Assembly (NCBI GenBank): GCA_009617715.1
Contig: VTFK01000343.1
Coordinates: 558,001-622,000, forward strand
Origin: Plectrocnemia conspersa
Lineage: Eukaryota; Arthropoda; Insecta; Trichoptera; Polycentropodidae
Reading direction: 5' to 3'
Length of the DNA stretch: 64,000 nt
Of the stretch, positions 57,561 through 64,000 are shown piece after piece. The position numbers were made by a program, and so were the translations under genes. How positions within the stretch are numbered: the stretch's first letter is position 1; every line of letters begins with the position of its first letter. Below the pieces are notes generated by a model. The model saw only the letters and a program-made list of their open reading frames with translations. It did not search any database and was not told where the DNA came from.

Positions 57561-60389
57561 AATCTAATGCGATTTCACTACGTGTGGGAAATCTGAGTAG
57601 AGATTTAGATGTAGCAGTAAGAAATGTGACGGCGAGACGTATTTTTTGGTGTGAATGTAGCTCAAATCAATTTTTTTTATCGATACAATATCAGATATAT
57701 AGATTTTCGCTTTTATGGTTCGTCCAATTGGGGTTAATACGATTGCTGTTAAAAGTATGAATATTTTCATGTTCTTAATTTAAAATCAGCTACATAGTTA
57801 ATATATAGCGATGAATTAACTAAAAGCAGTATTCCTATAAAATTAGAGACTCCCAAAACTAATAAAACTTCCATAAAAAAACTATTGACTTATTTAAAAT
57901 CAGCGCATAATTGTACTACATGTAATTAAGAATATATTAGATATGTAACTGAAACGTAACTGTAAACGTAAATTCAATAACTAAAAATTTAAAATATATT
58001 GAATATATTTATTAATGAACGTGTGTTAAAAAAACAATAAATTTTACATAAAAGTTATTATATATGTGAGCAAATATGCAAATTTTACGCACATACTTAT
58101 TATTGTGCTTACAATAAATTATTTATTAGGAAAATCTATGCTTTTTGTTTGCCTTTGACAATATTTTAACAATAGAATTTTCCCTATTCCTTAGCCTTAC
58201 GATAATATTATATTCCTATCCCCATTAGTCGATATATACAATAAATACTCAAATAAAAGGTCGATAAAAGTCAATGCTATGATAGGAATAATTGAATTTG
58301 TAGTTTTTCTTTATATGTATCTTTATCATATTTTTCACATGAAAAAATTTCTTTATCACTCATAAATTGAAACCATTTTTTTATAAGCTTTAATTTATTA
58401 TTAACCTCAGTTTTATTATAATCTAATAAATCACGTTCTGCATTATAAATAAGATCAAACTAGTGGCACTGGCTTTGTTTTGAACCAAGATACGGATACT
58501 CCATGTATAGAATTTTTTCCAGAAATTTATCAAATTGTCCACATCGTTATTAACACATTGCATTTTATAAAATACAGTATTTTGTAGTTCATTTTTACCT
58601 TCACTTGTACAAATTAATTTGCACAAGAACAAAATTATGTATCTCTCATAAATTAAAACCACAAATCGATTGAATCACTATCAATGATTTCTTCATCGGA
58701 ATTTTCATAATTCACATATTTAAGATACTTTAGATACATATGAATCCAATAAAACATATGTTCAATACTAAGAAATTTCTCCTAAGATCGAACTGATCCA
58801 TTTCAATTAAGTCATTAACTTTTATAGTTCTTCTTTACGTTTTCAGATTAATTGGCACTAGAAAAAAATTCGTATCACTTATAAATGTAATACGTTACAG
58901 ACACTTCTCAATGTTCACTTTACCAGAATTTTTAAAACCCTTCAAATATTATATTAATTCCATATTTCATTTACTTTAAATTCATAAAAATATAATAAAT
59001 ATCAATAACCATCATTAAGATTTTTTTTTCTAAGATCCAATTAATGCCACACACTTGATTTTAGGCAAAGGAATAAAAACTATGTATGTACAATATATAG
59101 CATATTTTTTCCAAAATTATATTGGGTATACAATGCTCCTAAAAATGTGATATTGTAATTTTTTTGATTAAATAATGTTTTTTTTGATTAAATACAAACG
59201 TAAGTTACTTAATTTACATATGCTTTTATTTTGATGAAAATTACTAACATTATCTAAAAAACTGATTTCTGTATTTCTTGAACCTATTTACTTTTATATT
59301 ATTCTCCAAAAAACATCTGGTTGTAAAAATTATGTAAATATTTTTTACCTTATTACTGATTTTCTTTTATAATAAAAAATAGTGTTTATTACTATAACAT
59401 AAGAATATGTTAACACCATATATGACATTAATTTGGACAAGTATTGTTAAAGATCTGTTTTATTATATTTAAATTTATTTATTAGATTCTTTAGCTCAGA
59501 TAAATATTTTTACTAATAGCGTTAATTTAAATAAATATAGCTTATATTTTTAACTGTATTTTCTAATGTGAAAAAAATATGAGAATTGTGCATTAAGTAA
59601 TGATAACGAAATTGAGCAGAAAATCTGTAGAAACTTTTTTATTTTATTTCCATATTTTTTTAATATCATTGATACAAAAATAAATTAAACATTTTTTATT
59701 AAGCTAAGTAAGTTTAAATCATAAACAGTTTCTTACAAATTGCATGACTGATTGCACATAAAAAAAAAGCGAAAAATATTGATTTTTCATAAAAAATATG
59801 AATGACAAATTATTGATTCACACGTTTATCATTAGTCAAAAAAAAATACAATATTGTGATTCATTTTAACATTACCAATCAATGAACTTGGTATGCAAAT
59901 AAATATAAGTTAAAAATAGAGTTTATTAAAAAAATTAATTGAAGGAAACATAGTATAAAAAATTAGATACTATCTATTAGTACATGCATATTAAGACACA
60001 ATGTGAATGAAATCACATAGCATTAAATCCTCCTTAAATTCAGTTAATTCTAAGGTTAGATAATGAAATATACTTTTGTATAAAAACATGCTTCAAATGA
60101 GTTTTTCATATCAACGTCCTAGATCTAAAATTTACTTCAAGTTACATATAAGATGGAGCAAAAATAAAAAGTACATTTTGAACGCTCATATCTGATGAAC
60201 CGTTATAGTTATATAAAAGCTAAAAACAGTGTAATAAAGTAATTTGTACAGGTATCGATTAAAAAAATAAATATTAAAACAAAAAATGTTAATTGTCCTA
60301 TAAATTCATATAAGCAAACAAAATTTTTATACCCTAATTTACTTCTCAAATACGTATAATAAGGCACAATCGTTTGATCAGAACATATC

Positions 60390-60710
60390 CACGTGTCTGG
60401 AATTATACTTTCGATACTTTGAACAAGAACACACGCTGTACTAATTGAGTACACTCGAACGAAGCCACTACAATGCGCAATCGGTAAACATTCAACAGTG
60501 GGGCGATATCGCCACGCGTCAAACACCCCGGACTTGGGGTCCCACAGGCACCCCGCCATGTAGCCTTATTGAATTATTGTTAACGACAATCGACACTAAA
60601 CTAATTTACAATGTGCACATTACGAATATACACAAATTAATCATGGCCCTGATGGAGAAAAATTGGGGGATAGAGGGGTGGGTCAACTACCGCTTAACTT
60701 TTTAATGTTA
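60390..60710. promoter_or_regulatory. GC-richer block, candidate cis-regulatory element
   Basis: Contains AACGAAGCCACTAC, GTGGGGCGATATCGCCACGCG (a partial GGCGATATCGCC palindrome) and CCCGGACTTGGGGTCCC. Frames on both strands (86 and 116 codons) overlap each other and carry no domain. Confidence 0.3.
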
Positions 60711-61229
60711 GTTTATATAACTTAAAATATAATGTAATGTTTACTGTTAATTAAATTAAAATAATATATATTTATGCTGAATGGATTTATGCAGATGTGT
60801 ATAGCAAAGAAATACTGGATAAAGCTAGTAAAATGATAGAGAAATTTTACATTTCATTTAAAAAAAAAACATTTTTAATTTGTGTATTATTTTAAACGTA
60901 TATATGTCTGAAAAGTTATATAAATAACAGGCAAATTAAAAACTAGGGTTTTTTCCAATTACATTGAATACATATTAGTAGTTTTAAATAATTTTAATAA
61001 GTCCATACTTTAATTTTAATTCATTGAAATGAACTAATGTCTCCTTTCCAATTCTAGATTTTTATTGTGAGATAATATAAAAATATCCAGTAGATAAATT
61101 TCAAGATAGAAGGAGTTTTACTTTCAACAAATTTAGTAGTGTAATTTTTTCTTGTGTTTTCAAACTATATATTAAAAAAATCCAGGTTGATATATTCTTC
61201 AACAAAGGGTTAATAAATTTTCACATGGC

Positions 61230-61610
61230 ACGAAGTTCGATCGGCCGAAACTAAATAAATCGTCAAAAAAAGCCGCTCTCCCCCCTCGATGATGCGATTT
61301 TGTGTAATCAGGAAGCGTATTGTCCCATTACATAACCCATCATCACTCGCTGTAAAGCCGATACGAAATTAACCAATCAGAATCGGCGGGGCGCCGTTGG
61401 AGCAAAACCGCCCATCCGAAATAATCAGGAGCACGCGTATCGAGTTTTGTATTAGCTTCCCGCTGAGATGAAGAAGTCGGATCAATGCACACGTATATGT
61501 ATACCTACACTAATATGGAATTAACTCATTGGGTCACGTGGCCGAATCTGAAGAATTTAAAGCGGACGCCTTCGTTTGGAAGATATGATTCAGAAGTAAA
61601 AATGTGACAC
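61230..61610. promoter_or_regulatory. CCAAT- and GC-rich block, promoter-like
   Basis: AACCAATCAG (61371-61380) lies beside ATCGGCGGGGCGCCG, with TAAAGCCG and GGTCACGTGGCCG (E-box within a palindrome) near 61534. CCAAT plus GC-box is a promoter-like combination. Direction cannot be decided. Confidence 0.35.
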
Positions 61611-61989
61611 ACCTACTCATGCATTTATTTTGGTGTTTTCCTTATTTTACTTATCTTGTTTGATCTTAGAAAAATCATGGCATTATATTTAAAAGCTTAA
61701 TTTATTTTTATAGACCTCTAACTTAAAAAATACCATACTTTGTAATAGCTTTTTCTGCCAGTGTATAATATATTTTTGATCCCTATCAATAAATTTATTA
61801 TTTTTGTATTATGAGAACTATAATTTCCAATACATGTAATATTATAATCTAAATAGTTTTGTCACACAAATGCAACATTAAAGCAATTGATGATATAGCC
61901 AACTATTTTAACGATCTCTCAAATATCTAATAAGCTCACATTTCCATATAGCATCACCCTTAATGCTTTTCCAAGCATACCCCAATGTA

Positions 61990-62620
61990 AATAAGCTCAA
62001 TGATCACGTGTTGAAAATTAGACTCGAAGACACGAAAGGCGGTGAATTTTTCGCCGTTCTAGGGGAGGCTTTCGGGCAACAATAGACTCTAATTCGTCTA
62101 ACGAGGAAACACCCCCCGGGGGCGGTAAGCAATACGATAACGCCTCGACGAAATTTCCAAATTATTTTTTAACACTCTCCAAGTGAACAGAATTTGCGCG
62201 AACACCCACACGTCTCGCGAGACGAGAGAACGTTTAATTGAACACTACTGTAATTATTCTGATGCAACTCAATTGGGTGCAAACAAACGACGTTAATCAT
62301 ATTAATTAAGTGCTTTACAATTAGTCGTTAAGGAGGCGACGTCTATGGGAATCGATCTCTTGAACTTGTGACTTTTTGAGTGTGCCGCCTGTGTGCGAGC
62401 CGAACGTGTAATTAATCAATAGAAAAAACTCATAAACCCTCGGACGTTAGCGATGAAAAAAATAATGCTGCTCTCGGGATGAGCTCCTTTGATATTTCGG
62501 CGCTAATGCTTCATTCATTGGGAATCTCTGAATGAATCAACTAATTGTTTCGAATTTTATACGGCAACCGTATGTCGAATTCGTATATTGATTATACTGG
62601 ATTGCTTATGAATAGCAACA
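61990..62620. promoter_or_regulatory. Large GC-richer block with mixed homeodomain and E-box sites
   Basis: TGATCACGTGTTG (E-box), CACCCCCCGGGGGCGG (GC-box), the 14-bp palindrome CGTCTCGCGAGACG (62211-62224), TATTAATTAAGTGC (homeodomain/NK-type core) and GTGTAATTAATC. The most composition-rich non-coding block in the right arm of the window. Confidence 0.4.
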
Positions 62621-63034
62621 ATGTTGTGTTCAATGTCAAGAATGTCTCATTTACTTATTTTTACATAAGTAAATACAACACAATATAAAGCATTAAATAT
62701 GTTTATGATTAATCATGAGACACCTTTTCTACTCAATGGTTATTAACATTTTTAGTATTTTTGTAAAATGTATTTTTAATAACTGCATTTAAAATAAAAT
62801 TTATTTTATACTATAAAACTAATTTTATACGTATTTTATTTACAGTTACAATTGTGAAATTTTTACGTATTATAATTATAAAAAATTATATAAGTTTATT
62901 ATTAAATTTATGAATAATATTACATATTTAATTTCAATTACATATTTAATATTACATAAGTAGCCTCAATTTATATTTAAAATATATAAATTAATTTTTA
63001 AAATAAAAATATATTTTGTAATACAAATAACCCT

Positions 63035-63635
63035 TTAACCCTTTGTGTAGTCAGTTAATTTATAAACATTTGTTAATTTATTAGTATACACCTGAGAATT
63101 TAAGTTAATTGTACGTACATTTTCATTTTTATTTCTGCTGTTATTTATTTATTAATATTTAATATTGCATTTCTAACAAATAGTAATAACAAAACAATGA
63201 TTCTATTAGTTTTATTGGTTTGATTTTTTACTGCCTTTTTGTTTAGTACATTTCAAAAAAAATAACACTTTTCTTTGTATATAGTATATACAAAGAAAAG
63301 TGTTAATTTTACTTTATTATAATATATAACAAATATGCAAAATAAATTAACACTTTGTCAAAAATACAGAGGCTTTCAATCTTTTTTATAAAATTAATAT
63401 AAAATATTTTTTGTTATGTTAATTTAATTCGTACTATTTAATTTATTGGTATTATTTTGTATAAAAATCATTTACAATAATTTAAATTTTAAAAAAATAT
63501 TAAATAATTATAATATTTTTTATATATTAAATGTAAATATATAACGATTAGTAAATATATGACTATCTGGGGTACCTCAAAACAGTAAAAGATCGAACGC
63601 CGTACATATACGGCGGTACTCCTCAAAAGGTTGTT
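63035..63635 (-). mobile_element. piggyBac-type non-autonomous element, degraded copy
   Basis: Opposite orientation to 34928-35491: it starts TTAACCCTTTGTGTAGTC and ends with the block GGGGTACCTCAAAACAGT plus CATATACGGCGG, the inverted match of the left end of the 34.9-kb copy. The distal TTAA is decayed (TTGTTGAA). It carries an internal perfect 43-bp palindrome at 63263-63305. Confidence 0.65.
63263..63305. repeat. Perfect 43-bp palindrome
   Basis: Two 21-bp arms around a single central base (63284). The left arm begins TAACACTTTTCTTTGTATA. It lies inside the degraded piggyBac-type element and has no counterpart in the other two copies that I could see. Confidence 0.9.
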
Positions 63636-64000
63636 GAAGTATTTTTTAAATATAGCAGAAAAATTAGCAATAGATTTTAAAAATCAGATATTCAGACATA
63701 TGAGAGTAACTCTATATATAAAATATGTATATTAAAATTTGTAGATATACTTATATTTAATATTAAATTAAAAGTAACCAATTTTATTATGATTTTGGTA
63801 CTAATTTTTGCCTAATAAATAATCCATCAATATTTACTCATTTCATAAATTATTTTGATTTTAAATAAATCAGATTTAAGCATTTTAGCATCTTTTATAA
63901 AACTTTGTTTACTATTTTTATTCAACGCATTATAAAAAAATCATTGAAAATATGTAAATTATCAGTAATTATTGAAAAAAAACAGTTTTTAATATGATTA

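Larger units (their letters stand above)
49718..64000 (-). other. Dll: Dll intron upstream of homeobox exon (partial, >14.2 kb)
   Basis: The sequence above the acceptor at 49718-49719 (AG on the minus strand) should be the intron that separates the homeobox exon from the N-terminal coding exon. No minus-strand frame resembling a Dll N-terminus (rich in Tyr, Pro, His, Ser and Gly, with a SAF-ELQQH-type motif) was found up to 64000. It holds a SINE at 53.7 kb, hAT and R1 remnants at 54.1-55.8 kb, a LINE fragment at 56.0 kb, a tandem duplication at 57 kb, a piggyBac-type element at 63 kb and several GC-richer blocks. About 50750-52150, 52850-53640 and 57800-60390 are featureless AT-rich sequence to my reading. 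Confidence 0.6.

Noticed and set aside
58475..58490. GAACCA string as reverse complement of Trp-Phe codons of the missing Dll exon
   Set aside because: Surrounding codons do not give Val-Lys-Ile-Trp-Phe-Gln-Asn-Arg in any frame. The same was true for the other GAACCA and GAAACCA strings I checked (4396, 9521, 13521, 38205, 52380, 56570).
60209..60559. 116-codon minus-strand frame, the longest in the window
   Set aside because: No recognisable domain; an overlapping frame of similar length runs on the other strand, and the C-terminal half is low-complexity hydrophobic.

Overview
This window looks like a piece of a large, AT-rich arthropod genome, most probably an insect. One host coding exon is unmistakable: a minus-strand exon at 49530..49717 that encodes the first 44 homeodomain residues of Distal-less (Dll), with the 18 residues before it. 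The residues [20 protein letters not shown] are the arthropod Dll form. Both splice sites are clean. The exon ends after homeodomain residue Gln44, so the rest of the homeobox (V45 onward, with the KIWFQNRR recognition-helix core) must lie on another exon. I looked for it on the minus strand by its conserved Trp-Phe-Gln codons and did not see it. If that is right, the intron in the homeobox is longer than 49.5 kb and the upstream intron is longer than 14.2 kb, so the whole window sits inside one developmental control gene. No other convincing host gene, tRNA, rRNA or CRISPR array is visible.

The rest is intronic. It alternates between very AT-rich DNA, mobile-element remnants and short blocks of clearly higher GC without coding potential. 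The GC-richer blocks carry palindromes, homeodomain, CRE, forkhead and CCAAT-type words. They are candidate cis-regulatory elements of Dll, which is known to be controlled by many dispersed enhancers. This is inference, because no alignment could be run.

Mobile elements: (i) tRNA-derived SINEs with recognisable B boxes (about 0.3-0.5, 4.7-4.8, 7.05-7.3, 8.6, 45.5 and 53.7 kb); (ii) four dead fragments that look like a Jockey/CR1-type LINE (9.64-10.25, 20.37-21.44, 28.29-28.44 and 55.95-56.10 kb), one of them split by a 674-bp non-autonomous hAT element with a perfect 8-bp target duplication; (iii) piggyBac-type TTAA elements at 3.4, 17.7, 34.9 and 63.0 kb; (iv) dead hAT transposase pieces at 30.3 and 54.2-54.7 kb; (v) a pogo-like MITE at 11.2 kb; (vi) a possible solo LTR at 11.9-12.3 kb; (vii) a dispersed family, called R1 here, whose copy at 14.6 kb holds a perfect 58-bp-arm hairpin. 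Local tandem duplications occur at 25-26, 38-39 and 57 kb.

I do not see a new multi-gene system. The items most worth following are the R1 palindromic family and its association with hAT remnants, the nested insertions, and the regulatory blocks around the Dll homeobox exon.
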